From JAGWRA01 sp963711505 (GTDB taxonomy: Bacteria; Acidobacteriota; Vicinamibacteria; Vicinamibacterales; CAVVIG01): a stretch of DNA of 64,000 nt. Under the pieces are notes generated by a model that saw nothing but the letters and a program-made list of their open reading frames with translations, was not told the DNA's origin and did no database searches. Shown one piece after another: positions 37,225 through 46,734 of the stretch; position 1 is the first letter of the stretch, and every line of letters begins with the position of its first letter. The stretch is from assembly GCA_963711505.1 (NCBI GenBank), contig CAVQEJ010000001.1, forward strand, positions 248,001 to 312,000, written 5' to 3'. Both the position numbers and the translations under genes were made by a program.

Positions 37225-38347
37225 CTACACCCGCTTGAGGACGATGAGCGAGAGGTCGTCGAAGACGGGCGCGTCGCCCGTGAAGGCGTCGGCCGCGGCG
37301 AGCACGGCGCGGCCCGCGGCCTCCGCCGTCGAGGTGCCGTTGGCCGCCAGCGCCGCACGGAGCCGGTCGTCGCCGAAGAAGTCGCCGGCGCGGTTCTGCG
37401 CTTCGGTGACGCCGTCCGAGTAGACCAGCATGATCTCCCCGGGGTGCATATCCACGTGCTGCTCGGTGAAGTCGGCATCCGGCATGATGCCGAGCGCGAT
37501 GGCGCCCCGCGGCAGCTCGTCGATCGTCCCCGCGCGCAGGAGCAGCGGCGGCATATGGCCCGCGATGAGCAGGCGCACGTGGTCGCTGCCAGGTGCCAGC
37601 TCCAGATAGACGAGCGTGGCGAAGCGGTTCGGCAGGCCGTCGCGGTTCAGGATGTGGTTCACGCGCCGGCCGAGCTCGTCGAGCGTGTCGCACTGCGAGG
37701 CGAGCGCGCGGATGGTCGCCTGCAGCTTCGCCATCAGCAGCGCCGCCGGCAGGGCCTTGCCGGCGACGTCGCCCAGTACGACGGCGAGCCGCTGCGGATC
37801 GATCTGCAGGTAGTCGACCAGATCGCCGCCGACGTCGTTCGCCGATCGGGTGAAGAGCCAGATGTCCCAGCCCGGCAGGCTCGGCGCGCGCGTCGGCATC
37901 AGGGCGAGCTGCACGGCGCGGCCCGCTTCGAGCTCGTTGCGCGCGAGCAGCTTGTCCTTCAGCTCGAGCATCAGGATGAGCAGCAGCAGGGCGATGCCGA
38001 AGAAGGGGAAATCGAACGTGATCCGCGTGTTGCCGGACGTGAACTGGAAGCTGCCCTGCCACATGAACCAGAAGCTGACGAGGAGCAGCAGGCGCCGGGC
38101 CGGCGTCAGCTTCAGGAACAGCGCTTTCAGCAGCCAGAACGCGAGAGAGAGCGTTCGCTTCACCCGGCCCATGCCGGCGAGCCGGTCGCGCCGGTGGGTC
38201 GTGAGGTAGAACTCCTGCAGGTCGGCGAACGAGCGGCGGACCGTCTGGCGGATGCCGACGCGGCCGACGTCCTGCCAGACGACATGGACGATCGTTTCCG
38301 AGCGTCTGGAAGAGGCGCGGTTCCTGTTGTGAGCCGGAGTCGGCCAT
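37225..38347 (-). CDS. membrane-anchored SpoIIE/PP2C phosphatase; one apparent +1 break
   Basis: 373 residues after correction. The N-terminal soluble part (about 1-65) includes RRSFADLQEFYLTTHRRDRL. Two membrane helices follow (about 68-130), then a SpoIIE phosphatase (about 160-373) with DVGGDLVDYLQ, VLGDVAGKALPAALLMAKLQ, LVYSDGVTEAQ and DDLSLIVLKR. The start MADSGSQQEPRLFQTL (38347) is one frame off. Removing one C at 38298-38299 gives QTLETIVHVVWQDVGRVG. If the break were real, an internal start at MGRVKRTLSL would lose about 60 conserved-looking residues. The role is stress-type partner switching, as for the 16265 gene; partners are not seen. Confidence 0.82.
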
Positions 38348-38661
38348 CGTTGTCCTCGGCCATGCTGGCGAACGGGACGGGACCCGCCGCGATCGCGTCG
38401 TGCCGTCGTGCCCGCGCACGCGGGCTGCCGGACGTCTCTCGTGTGTGACGAGCGTGGGGGGCTGGAGTTCGGCCGCCGCGGCCCCCTGCGGATGGGTACA
38501 TCATACCCAGCCGCGCGCCGGGCGGGTCCCGGGCCGCTTTGACAGCCCCCCGAGCGACACGGCAGAATGCGCGGACGACCATTCCGAGAGGGTTCCGGAG
38601 GGGGCGACCGACCCGCCGAAGCGCCGCACGGGTCCGGACCGGCGCGGCACGAGAGGGATCC
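38348..38661. other. 314-bp divergent intergenic region
   Basis: Between the SpoIIE and M3 starts. It must hold both promoters. No gene or repeat recognised; overlapping frames here are shadows. Confidence 0.4.
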
Positions 38662-40812
38662 ATGCGTCATCCGAGTTGCAGTTCGTCGATGTTGGTGGCG
38701 GCCGTGCTGCTGGCGGCGGCGCCGGCCGTGGCGGCGGGCGGCGGTCACGAGATGCAGGCGGCGGCGTCGCGCGCGAACCCCCTGCTCACCCCGAGCACGC
38801 TGCCGTTCCAGGCGCCCGAATTCGACAGGATTCGGGACAGCGACTTCCAGCCGGCCTTCGAGGCGGGCATCCGGGAGCAGCGGGCCGAGATCCTGAAGAT
38901 CGCCGACAACCCGGCCGCGCCGACCTTCGACAACACGATCGTGGCGCTCGAGAAGAGCGGCCAGCTGCTGTCGCGCGTCTCCATGATCTTCTTCGGCCTG
39001 GTCGGCGCCAACAGCAACCCGACGCTGGAGAAGGTGCAGGAGGTCGAGGCGCCCAGGCTGTCGGCCGTGCGGGACGAGATGGTCCTGAACGGCAAGCTGT
39101 TCCAGCGGATCGAGACGATCTACAACGAGCGCGCGACGCTGAAGCTCGATCCCGAGGCGACGCGCCTGGTGGAGTACTACCATCAGGAGTTCGTCCGGGC
39201 CGGCGCCCGGCTGTCGGCGGCCGACAAGGCGACGCTGAAGAAGCTGAACGAAGAGGACGCGACCCTCAGCGCGCAGTTCATGAACCGCCTGCTCGCCGCC
39301 ACGAAGGCGGGGGCGCTGGTCGTGAGCGACAAGGCGGCGCTCGCCGGGCTGTCGCCGACCCAGATCGACGCCGCGGCGCAGGCGGCGAAGGCGCGCGGCC
39401 TGCAGGGCAAGTGGGTGCTGCCGCTCCAGAACACGACGCAGCAGCCCGATCTGGTCTCCCTGACCAACCGCGAGACGCGCCACGATCTGTTCGAGGCCTC
39501 GTGGACCCGGACCGAGCATGGCGGCGCGAACGACACCCGCGCGATCATCGCGCGGCTGGCGCACCTGCGGGCCGAGCAGGCGAAGCTGCTCGGCTACCCG
39601 AACTACGCCGCCTGGAAGCTGCAGAACCAGATGGCGAAGACGCCCGCGGCCGTCAACCGCTTCCTCGATCAGCTCGTGGGGCCGGCCACGGCGCGCGCGC
39701 GCAAGGAGGCGGGCGACCTGCAGCAGCTCATCGACGAGCAGCACGGCGGCTTCAAGCTCGAGCCGTGGGACTGGGAGTTCTACGCCGAGCAGATCCGCAA
39801 GGCGAAGTACAGCATCGACGAGAGCCAGATCAAGCCGTACTTCGAGTTGAACAAGGTGCTGACCGACGGCGTGTTCTACGCCGCGCACCAGCTGTACGGC
39901 CTGACGTTCAAGGAGCGGCACGACCTGCCGGTGTACGAGAAGACCGTGCGGGTGTTCGAGGTGTTCGACCGGACCGGCGCGCCGCTCGGGCTCTTCTACG
40001 CCGACTACTTCAAGCGCGACAACAAGTCGGGCGGGGCCTGGATGGACAACTTCGTCGTCCAGTCGAAGCTGCTCGGTGAGAAGCCGGTCATCTACAACGT
40101 CGCGAACTTCGCGCCGCCGGCGCCGGGCCAGCCCGAGCTGCTGACGTCGGACGACGTGGTGACGATGTTCCACGAGTTCGGGCACGCCCTGCACGGCTTC
40201 TTCGCCGACCAGGAGTACCCGAGCCTGTCGGGGACGAGCGTGGCGCGCGACTTCGTCGAGTTCCCGTCGCAGTTCAACGAGCACTGGGCGTTCGAGCCGT
40301 CGGTGCTGGCGCACTACGCGTTCAATTACAAGACCGGTGAGCCGATGCCGCAGGCGCTCGTCCAGAAGATCCTGGCGGCGAACGATTTCAACGCCGGGTA
40401 CAACATGACCGAGCTGCTGTCGGCGGCCGAGCTGGACATGCAGTGGCACACGCTGGCGGCCTCGGCGCCGCTCGAGCACGTCGACGCGTTCGAGAAGGCC
40501 GCGCTGGCGAAGACGCACATGGATCTGTCGCAGGTGCCGCCGCGCTACCGCTCCAGCTACTTCCTGCACATCTGGGCGAACGGCTACGCCGCCGGCTACT
40601 ACTCGTACCTCTGGACGCAGATGCTGGCCGACGATGCGTTCGCCTGGTTCAAGGCGCACGGCGGCCTGACGCGCGCGAACGGCGACCACTTCCGCCAGAC
40701 CGTGCTGTCGCGCGGGAACACGATGGACCTGGGCCAGATGTACCGGAACCTGACCGGCCACGACCCGGAGATCGGGCCGATGCTGAAGTACCGCGGGCTG
40801 ACCGTGCCCTAA
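38662..40812 (+). CDS. M3-family metallopeptidase, peptidyl-dipeptidase Dcp-like, secreted
   Basis: 716 residues. A signal peptide (about 1-25) is followed by the helical N-domain (FDRIRDSDFQPAFEAGIREQ) and the catalytic zinc site FHEFGHALHGFF (His504, Glu505, His508). The third ligand Glu lies in the following EFPSQFNEHWAFEP. Conserved C-terminal substrate-site motifs are YRSSYFLHIWANGYAAGYYS and SRGNTMDLGQMYRNLTGHDP. All metal ligands are intact. It removes C-terminal dipeptides from oligopeptides, here probably in the periplasm. The start at 38662 has GAGAGGGA upstream. Confidence 0.93.
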   Translation: MRHPSCSSSMLVAAVLLAAAPAVAAGGGHEMQAAASRANPLLTPSTLPFQAPEFDRIRDSDFQPAFEAGIREQRAEILKIADNPAAPTFDNTIVALEKSGQLLSRVSMIFFGLVGANSNPTLEKVQEVEAPRLSAVRDEMVLNGKLFQRIETIYNERATLKLDPEATRLVEYYHQEFVRAGARLSAADKATLKKLNEEDATLSAQFMNRLLAATKAGALVVSDKAALAGLSPTQIDAAAQAAKARGLQGKWVLPLQNTTQQPDLVSLTNRETRHDLFEASWTRTEHGGANDTRAIIARLAHLRAEQAKLLGYPNYAAWKLQNQMAKTPAAVNRFLDQLVGPATARARKEAGDLQQLIDEQHGGFKLEPWDWEFYAEQIRKAKYSIDESQIKPYFELNKVLTDGVFYAAHQLYGLTFKERHDLPVYEKTVRVFEVFDRTGAPLGLFYADYFKRDNKSGGAWMDNFVVQSKLLGEKPVIYNVANFAPPAPGQPELLTSDDVVTMFHEFGHALHGFFADQEYPSLSGTSVARDFVEFPSQFNEHWAFEPSVLAHYAFNYKTGEPMPQALVQKILAANDFNAGYNMTELLSAAELDMQWHTLAASAPLEHVDAFEKAALAKTHMDLSQVPPRYRSSYFLHIWANGYAAGYYSYLWTQMLADDAFAWFKAHGGLTRANGDHFRQTVLSRGNTMDLGQMYRNLTGHDPEIGPMLKYRGLTVP

Positions 40813-41281
40813 CTCGAGGGGACGGGGGCAGCCGCGTCCCGGGCGGCTGCCCCCCGGCTCCCTGCATCATCCGGATCGCCTGACACAGCGCGACCGGTTC
40901 GTCGGTTCCCACCCGCAGCCGGCGGCCGTCGACGAGCGTGAGCTCGACCGCCAGCCTGCCCGACACGTTGTAGAGCATGCCGCGCGGCGTCGAGTGGATG
41001 CCGAGACCGTACCACCAGCGGTTGGTCGCCGTCTCGCACGAGGCGATGTCGTCGAGCGGCAGGGAGCGGCGGAACCATCCCGGCCCGAACCAGAACGTGA
41101 AGCGCTCGTGGTCGACCCGCGTGGTGAGCGACCCGAAGACGTAGCCGGCCGCGAGCACGATGACGATGGCGGGCGTCACCAGGAGCCCGATGTGGTGGGT
41201 GAGGCCCAGCCAGATCGTGAAGACGGCGAACGTCATCATCAGGCTGACGATGAAGTATCCCGGCTGCGTGTGCTGATACAT
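40649..41281 (-). CDS. PH-like membrane protein of unknown function, C-terminus uncertain
   Basis: Two N-terminal membrane helices (about 6-26 and 29-50: YFIVSLMMTFAVFTIWLGL, LLVTPAIVIVLAAGYVFGSL) are followed by a small beta-rich domain resembling bacterial PH-like domains (FTFWFGPGWFRRSLPLDDIA, then YGLGIHSTPRGMLYNVSG, then LVDGRRLRVGTDEPVALCQA). The natural end should be near 40860 (AIRMMQG). As written the frame runs on through the hairpin at 40824-40854 and overlaps the convergent M3 gene to a stop at 40649, which is implausible. Its ATG (41281) is 4 bp after the DinB stop, so the two form an operon. Confidence 0.6.
   Translation of the reverse strand: MYQHTQPGYFIVSLMMTFAVFTIWLGLTHHIGLLVTPAIVIVLAAGYVFGSLTTRVDHERFTFWFGPGWFRRSLPLDDIASCETATNRWWYGLGIHSTPRGMLYNVSGRLAVELTLVDGRRLRVGTDEPVALCQAIRMMQGAGGQPPGTRLPPSPRVRARSARGTSASARSPGRGRSGSGTSGPGPSCSRATARSGGSGRRSRASGRRAP
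40824..40854. terminator. bidirectional hairpin between convergent genes
   Basis: 12-bp perfect arms GGGGGCAGCCGC/GCGGCTGCCCCC with a 7-nt loop, 11 bp after the M3 stop. It would serve both strands. Confidence 0.7.
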
Positions 41282-41285
41282 CGGC

Positions 41286-41817
41286 CTAGTCCTGCCGCCT
41301 GCTCCCCACCCACCGGATGCCGATCCCCTTCGCCGGCACGCAGGCGATCGGCGAGCTGCGCCGTGTGATGCTGGATGTGCCGGAGGCTGACGAACTGGTG
41401 CTCCAGCTTCGACACCTTGTACCAGGGGAATCCGCAATCGGGGCTCCGGAGATCCAGCGCATCGACGCAGTCGTCCACCATCGCGTCGCAGACGTTCCAG
41501 TATTCCAGCGCCTCGGCCCTGGTGTACGGCCTGGGGATCACCGGCAGGCTGCCCGGTTGGTGAACCTCGGGTTGATGGCCATGCCACGGACGGAAGGCCG
41601 CTTCGTTCGGCATCAGGTAGAAGTGCGCGAAGAACAGCGTGTGATACGCAACCTGCCAGAAGGCATTCGTCGGCCGCGTGTCGAACCAGAGATCGTCAGG
41701 ACACTGCTCGATCGTCTCGCGCAGCATCGCGAGCGCGGCGTGGTACTGGCTCTTCAGCGTCGTGCGGAGCGTTTCACTGTCGATACCGGCGTCAGGCCGT
41801 GCAGTCTTGGAGGTCAC
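41286..41817 (-). CDS. DinB-family four-helix metal-binding protein; one apparent +1 break
   Basis: 176 residues after correction. DinB/YfiT-like four-helix bundle: LRTTLKSQYHAALAMLRETI, the first His in WQVAYHTLFFAHFYLM and the last pair in VSLRHIQHHTAQLADRL, the usual metal triad. Members are thiol-dependent S-transferases or of unknown function. GTG start (41817) with AAGGGA at good spacing. The C-terminus is out of frame. Removing one C at 41325-41328 gives AGEGIGIRWVGSRRQD and a TAG at 41286, 4 bp before the next gene. Confidence 0.8.
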
Positions 41818-42140
41818 GATGGATCCCTTCAGTGCTTCGGCACGCTGCTCGGCGTGGCGCTCGGCACCTGCGCGGGATTCGGCACCTTCATCCACTCCCC
41901 GATCCCGCTCGCGCTGGCCTGGAGCTGGTTCGTGCTGGGAACGGTGAAGGGCGCCGCCGCCGGCGTCTCCGTTCGAAGTCGTTGCCGGAGTGCTGGCCGC
42001 TCCGCTTCGACCGCCTCCGGTGGCCGCAGTGTAGCGCCCGGCGGCGGCCGTGCTCAATGGCTGTGCGGATCACGACGCGGGGCTGGAGGGGCCGGGCTGA
42101 AGCCCGGCGCTGCGAAGGCGTTCTCCTTTCCGCGTGGCCA
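41818..42140. other. 323-bp region, coding status unresolved
   Basis: The plus strand reads a hydrophobic stretch (FGTLLGVALGTCAGFGTF, then PLALAWSWFVLGTVKG) at about 41833-41960. The minus strand also has an open frame ending in a stop. Neither has a credible start or a ribosome-binding site. It may be a gene remnant. Confidence 0.3.
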
Positions 42141-43110
42141 CTACGAGCGACCGCGCCGCCTGATTGCCACGGCGAGCGATACGGGCAGGTCCCGCAGGCA
42201 CGGGCTCCCGAAGGCCGCCACGTGGGCGAGGCGCCCCCACGCCGTGCGGGGACGCAACCACGGCGCGGGCTCATCGAGGTCCGCGCCGTACGGCGCGGCC
42301 ACGGCGCAGGTACGGCGACAGGCCTGCCGAGCGGCGCCTGGCAATCGCGGCCGACCACGGCTTCTGGGCCCCGAACGCGTGCACGAGCGGAGGGAGCCCG
42401 GTGGCCAGATGCCGCAGCCGGGCGCTCAGGGGGTACCCGTCGTACGGGCCCCAGCCGGCGTACAGGATGTCGCGCGGCGAGCGCAGCAGGCGCACCGGGA
42501 CGGCCGCGAACCCGGTCGATCCAAGCAGGGCCGCCAGCCCGTCCTGGTCGCCCACATGGTGAAGGGGACGCTCGCCCGCCTTCAGCCGCTGCGCGTCCAG
42601 GTAATCAGAACGGGCGAGCAGCTCGCGCCACGCGTCCAGGAGCGCGCGGTGCGCGGGTGTGACCCGCACGACGCCGGAGTTGATGGCGCGCGGGAACGCG
42701 CGCCCCACGTCGAAGCCGAATGCCCGCGTCCTCGGGGCGCTGCCGTCCCCTCCCGAAGGCCATGGCAGTTCCTCGGCCACCACGCAGACGTCAGGCGCAA
42801 GACCGCGGCACGCGGGTCGGAAGTCACCGGCGAGCACGATGTCCGAATCGAGCCAGACCACCTCGTCATGCCCGGCCGCGAGCCGGTCCAGCAGCACGGC
42901 AGGCTTGACGTTCCATCCCGGTGGCCCATCCGGCCGGCTCGTATGGAGCCGGAGCCTGGGCTGGCGGCCGGCCCACTGTCGGAAGGCGTTGCCACAGGCA
43001 GGCGCGAAGGCATGCACGTCAACATCGGGACAGTGCCGCGCCAGGCTGAGCACGAGGATCTTCACGCCCACGAGCGCGTCCTCACGGTCCTCGTACGTGC
43101 AGACGATCAT
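42141..43110 (-). CDS. glycosyltransferase-like protein (GT-A fold); one apparent +1 break
   Basis: 322 residues after correction. The N-terminus reads MIVCTYEDREDALVGVKILV. A DxD-type metal/nucleotide-sugar site lies in EVVWLDSDIVLAGDF at about 85-99, with INSGVVRVTPAHR and GDQDGLAALLGS beyond it, as in GT8-like transferases. The donor and acceptor are unknown. The C-terminal 60 residues are in another frame. Removing one G at 42309-42310 gives LSPYCAVAAPYGADLDEPAP and continues to the stop at 42141. The gene follows a small glycosyltransferase-tail-like gene by 30 bp. Confidence 0.7.
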
Positions 43111-43140
43111 GCCGCCACGCGCCAGGCGGGCCGGCGTTGA

Positions 43141-43435
43141 TCAGACAGAGGGGACTCCCGCGGCCGCGGCCGCGCGGTCGGCCTCATCGACGACCTCGCG
43201 GATGGTGTCCATGAGGCGCTCGACGGAGAACAGCGTCCGTCGCGGCGCGAGGCACGTGCGCAGGCGGGCCCGTTCGGCAGGGTTCGTGAGCACGTCCACG
43301 ATATTGGCCACCGCCGCCTCGCTCGTCAAGTCTCGCAGGCGCGGCTCCGGCCCGACGATGTCCGTGCGTCGAGGAGCCAACGTCCTCGATACTTTCGCGA
43401 ATCTCGCCCGTCGGATCAGTCGGCGGTGACGTCAT
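43141..43435 (-). CDS. small protein resembling a glycosyltransferase C-terminal tail; one apparent +1 break
   Basis: 97 residues after removing one C at 43377-43378; otherwise the frame starts at 43380. EAAVANIVDVLTNPAERARL and RTLFSVERLMDTIREVV look like the end of a GT4 transferase, but the nucleotide-binding core is missing. The N-terminus (MTSPPTDPTGEIRESIEDV) does not belong to that family. Its ATG overlaps the dehydrogenase stop (ATGA). It may be a truncated remnant next to the dehydrogenase/TetR pair. Confidence 0.5.
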
Positions 43436-44430
43436 TGTGACCCGCCGTGCGGGAGAATCAGCACCTTTCCATCCGGGTTCGATTCGAGCGCTGCGTACGC
43501 ATCGGCGACGCAATCGAGCGTAAAGAGAGCCGCAACACTATTGATGGCCGGCCGCTGACTGGCGAGGTTCAACGCTTCAGAGACGAACCGGGCGACCTCG
43601 TCGCGGCCGACGAGGCCGGCTCGCGGTCCGTACTTCGTCACGAACACGGAGCCGGCATCCATCAAGTCGGCAAGGTCGATCGCCGGCAGCGCACCCGATA
43701 ACTGTCCGTAATTGATCAGGCATCCACGCGGAGCCAGGAGCCGCAGGCTGGTGCGATACGTGGCGGCGCCAACCGGATCGAAGACGGCGGAGACGCCCCG
43801 ACCGTCTGTCGCGCTCCGGACCGCTCGACCCACGTCCTCGGTCGACCGATCGATGACGAGCGCGGCTCCCGCGGCGCGCGCTCGCTCGACCCTTGCGCCA
43901 CTCGCGATGCCAATGACCCTCACGCCACGCTCCGCCAGCGAAGCCACGAGCAGCAGGCCGACCGATCCGGCGGCGCCCCAGACAAGGGCGGTGGAACCTC
44001 GTTCCAGCGGCCAATGGCGCACGAGTCCCGCCGCGGTGACTCCGGCATGTGCCAGGCATGCGCCATTCTCGAAACTCAGACTGTCTGGGAGACGGGCCAA
44101 CATCGCTGCGGGGGCGACGACGAACGTGGCACACGATCCGAACACCGCCGTCCAACAGACGCGCGTGCCAGCCGCGATGTCGACATCAGGTGCCGCGGCG
44201 ACCACGACGCCTGCGCCCTCCATGCCAGCGGCGTACGGAAACGGGATCCTGATCGAGTACGTGTCCGTTCGAATCAGGCTCTCCACGTGATTCAATCCGA
44301 CGGCTTCGACCCGGATGAGCACCTCGCCGGACTTCGGCGGTCCAAGACGCTCGACGTCGAGCTCGAGAACATCCGCCCCGCCAGGTCTTCGCGCATACGC
44401 GACACGTCGTTCAACGGAACCATCGGGCAT
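43432..44430 (-). CDS. zinc-independent alcohol dehydrogenase / quinone oxidoreductase (MDR family)
   Basis: 332 residues, medium-chain dehydrogenase/reductase fold. GroES-like N-domain (GEVLIRVEAVGLNHVESLIR, PYAAGMEGAGVVV), then the Rossmann nucleotide site ALVWGAAGSVGLLLVASLAE, then GRGVSAVFDPVGAATY and a C-terminal DAYAALESNPDGKVLIL. No structural zinc cysteines, so quinone-reductase-like, NADPH-dependent. It is divergent from the TetR gene over 44 bp with palindromes, so it is probably TetR-controlled. Confidence 0.9.
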   Translation of the reverse strand: MPDGSVERRVAYARRPGGADVLELDVERLGPPKSGEVLIRVEAVGLNHVESLIRTDTYSIRIPFPYAAGMEGAGVVVAAAPDVDIAAGTRVCWTAVFGSCATFVVAPAAMLARLPDSLSFENGACLAHAGVTAAGLVRHWPLERGSTALVWGAAGSVGLLLVASLAERGVRVIGIASGARVERARAAGAALVIDRSTEDVGRAVRSATDGRGVSAVFDPVGAATYRTSLRLLAPRGCLINYGQLSGALPAIDLADLMDAGSVFVTKYGPRAGLVGRDEVARFVSEALNLASQRPAINSVAALFTLDCVADAYAALESNPDGKVLILPHGGSQ

Positions 44431-44474
44431 GCGTTATGATGTAAGCAAATACTTGCATTTGTCAGCTTGCATTC
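44431..44474. promoter_or_regulatory. divergent promoter region with candidate TetR operator
   Basis: GCAAATACTTGC at about 44445-44456 is an imperfect palindrome (GCAA-n4-TTGC). A second TTGC/GCAT cluster follows (TTGCATTTG, GCTTGCATTC). The AT-richness contrasts with the flanks. The short spacing suggests one repressor controls both genes. Confidence 0.55.
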
Positions 44475-45104
44475 ATGGCCAGACAGAAGACGCCGCACCG
44501 TGCGAGGCTTTCTCCAAGGAAATCACCTCGACAGGGGCGCTCGCGAGCGACGGTTGAGGCGATCTTGCAGGCCGCGACTGACATTCTGGTCCGCCAGGGG
44601 GCCAGCCGTCTGACGACCAATCGGATCGCCGAGCGCGCCGGCGTCAACATCGCCTCGCTCTACCAGTACTTTCCGGGCAAGCACGCCATCATCGCGGAAC
44701 TCCGGCGCCGGCATGGCGCGGAGCAACGTGCCGCGGTCCGACAGGCATTGATCGAGCGCCGCGGCGACGATCTGGAACCGACGCTGCACGCGCTGGTGGC
44801 GATGGGCGTCGCGGCACACGCGGTGAATCCGGAACTGCAGCGCGTCTTCACGCAGGAACTGCCCCAGCTTCGTTACGCGGACGTCTCGACGGCCGACGCG
44901 CCCCTCTTCAGCGAGTTTCGAGCGTTGCTCACCCGTTCGGCGACGGGGATTCGGGATCCTGATCTGGCCATGTGGATGGCGGCGACTGTCGCGGACGCCG
45001 TCATCCACCGCGCCGTCGTCGATCGCCCGGACGATCTCTCGAATGGATCGATCACGGACGAGCTGGTGACGTTGCTGGTGCGCTACTTGAAGGGATCCCC
45101 ATGA
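44475..45104 (+). CDS. TetR/AcrR-family transcriptional regulator
   Basis: 209 residues. The basic N-terminus is followed by the TetR HTH (RATVEAILQAATDILVRQG, TTNRIAERAGVNIASLYQYF, PGKHAIIAELR, about 20-68). The C-terminal ligand domain (about 75-209) resembles TetR_C of AefR-like members. It probably represses itself and the divergent dehydrogenase and responds to a small aldehyde, alcohol or quinone. No ribosome-binding site is clear; the start could be leaderless. Confidence 0.92.
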   Translation: MARQKTPHRARLSPRKSPRQGRSRATVEAILQAATDILVRQGASRLTTNRIAERAGVNIASLYQYFPGKHAIIAELRRRHGAEQRAAVRQALIERRGDDLEPTLHALVAMGVAAHAVNPELQRVFTQELPQLRYADVSTADAPLFSEFRALLTRSATGIRDPDLAMWMAATVADAVIHRAVVDRPDDLSNGSITDELVTLLVRYLKGSP

Positions 45105-45232
45105 GCGCGCCGTGCCACGGCAGATCAGAGTCTGACGGCCACTGGACGGCCCCGGGGCGCCGGGTCGGCGAAGGGCGATTATGTGGCCGAATGCTTCCTG
45201 TCGTCTGAATCAACGGCCCGTCAAGGATCAGA

Positions 45233-46531
45233 TCACGGGGCGGGCCATTCTTCCCGGGCGCGCAGCGCGAGGCCGGTCGCGACCGACGTCAACTCCTCTC
45301 CTCCTGTCACCTTCTCCCCGCCGAATCGGTCGACGAAGATCTGCCGGACGGCGGGCACGAACGACGACCCGCCGGTCAGGAACACCCGGTCGATGTCGGC
45401 GAACGCCAGCCCGGACGCGCGCATCACGCGGTCGACGCAGGCCGCCATCGCCGCCAGTTCCTCGGCAATCCAGCCTTCGAAATCGGCGCGCCTGACGAGG
45501 CGTCGAATGGTCACCGGCCCCGACGCGAAGACGAATTCGGCCTCGAGCGCCGACGACAGCTCGAACTTCGTGCGCTGCACGGCCTGGTGCAGCTGGTAGC
45601 CGAGGCCGTTCCTGATCAGCTGCAGGAACGCCTCGATCCGCTCGGGCGTCGACGCCGTGCGCTGAATCCGCTGCAGCATCTCGATCGTCGACGGCGACTT
45701 CAGAAACGACAGGTAGTGCCACCGCTCGAGCCGCTCGTACGGCCAGCTCGGCACCGGGAGGAACTTCCGCGGCGGCGAGAGATACTCGCCGCCCATGCCG
45801 AGCCGCGGAGCGACCAGATGCCGGACGATGCGCCGGTCGAAGGCATCGCCCGCCAGCGGTACGCCGTCGGTGCCGAGGATGTCCGAGGCCCGCCGGCCCC
45901 GCCGGCGCACGTCGGGGCCCACGGCCACGATCGTGAAGTCGCTCGTGCCGCCGCCGAAATCCCCGATCAGGATCCGTTCGTCGCGCCTGAGACGCGCCTC
46001 GTAGGCGTACGCGGCGGCGACCGGCTCGTACTCGTACACGATCTCGTCGAAGCCGGCCAGCTGCATGGCCGCCCGCAGACGGTCGGCCGCGAACCGATCG
46101 AGGTCCGCGTCCGGCGGGTTGGAGAAATGCACGGGGCGCCCGAGCACGATCCGCCGCGGCGACGGCCACGACGAAAACCCGAGGTCGTCGTGCAGGTGCC
46201 GGCCGAGGAGCGCGATCAGCGTCTCGAGGGTGTAGTGCCTGGTCCCGATGCCGGTCCCCTCGAACGTCCGATCGGCGAGATAGGCCTTGAGCGACTGCAG
46301 GAACCGGCCCTTGGTCTCCGACTCGAGATACTGCTCGATCGCGGCGGCCCCGGCGACCGATGGCTTCCTGGGCTCGAAGTACAGCACGGAGGGAAACGTC
46401 GGTTGCCCCCCGATCGCGGTCGCGAACTGCACGAGCCGGGAGTCGCCTGCCGCGTCGGCGACCGCCACGGCGCTGTTCGTGGTGCCGAAATCGACGCCGA
46501 CCCAGGCGGGAATCGTCTGCACGCGCTGCAC
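45233..46531 (-). CDS. Hsp70-family protein, YegD-like
   Basis: 432 residues: only an actin-fold ATPase, no substrate-binding domain. Phosphate 1 loop VGVDFGTTNSAVAVADAA, phosphate 2 loop LIGDFGGGTSDFTIVAVG, YEYEPVAAAYAYEA connecting segment, and adenosine motif VFLTGGSSFVPAVRQIF are intact. YegD proteins are DnaK relatives of unknown client. Intact frame. The gap 45105-45232 holds no gene. Confidence 0.9.
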   Translation of the reverse strand: MQRVQTIPAWVGVDFGTTNSAVAVADAAGDSRLVQFATAIGGQPTFPSVLYFEPRKPSVAGAAAIEQYLESETKGRFLQSLKAYLADRTFEGTGIGTRHYTLETLIALLGRHLHDDLGFSSWPSPRRIVLGRPVHFSNPPDADLDRFAADRLRAAMQLAGFDEIVYEYEPVAAAYAYEARLRRDERILIGDFGGGTSDFTIVAVGPDVRRRGRRASDILGTDGVPLAGDAFDRRIVRHLVAPRLGMGGEYLSPPRKFLPVPSWPYERLERWHYLSFLKSPSTIEMLQRIQRTASTPERIEAFLQLIRNGLGYQLHQAVQRTKFELSSALEAEFVFASGPVTIRRLVRRADFEGWIAEELAAMAACVDRVMRASGLAFADIDRVFLTGGSSFVPAVRQIFVDRFGGEKVTGGEELTSVATGLALRAREEWPAP

Positions 46532-46600
46532 AATCCCGCCAGCGTACCAAGGATCGCGGTCGCCGCGCCACGTCGGGACGCCCCCGAGGCGGCTGGCGGC

Positions 46601-46634
46601 CCACGTTCCTGCGTTCTTCGTTCTACGTTCCCAG
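46601..46634. repeat. heptad-word element (CGTTCTT class)
   Basis: ACGTTCC, TGCGTTC, TTCGTTC, TACGTTC in succession, upstream of the Hsp70-like gene. Confidence 0.4.
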
Positions 46635-46640
46635 AGCTCC

Positions 46641-46678
46641 CCGGGGGCGGGGGCGGAGGGGGTTGCCCCCGCCCCCGG
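46641..46678 (-). terminator. strong GC hairpin downstream of the amidase
   Basis: 13-bp arms CCGGGGGCGGGGG/CCCCCGCCCCCGG with a 12-nt loop, 57 bp after the amidase stop. No T-tract. Confidence 0.6.
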
Positions 46679-46734
46679 GATCGCGACTGTCTGTCGGTAG
46701 CGCCGAGCTTCGGCTCGGCATCGGGACGCTCATC

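Noticed and set aside
41833..41980. Plus-strand hydrophobic frame as a membrane protein gene
   Set aside because: No start or ribosome-binding site, and the opposite strand is equally open; left as unresolved.
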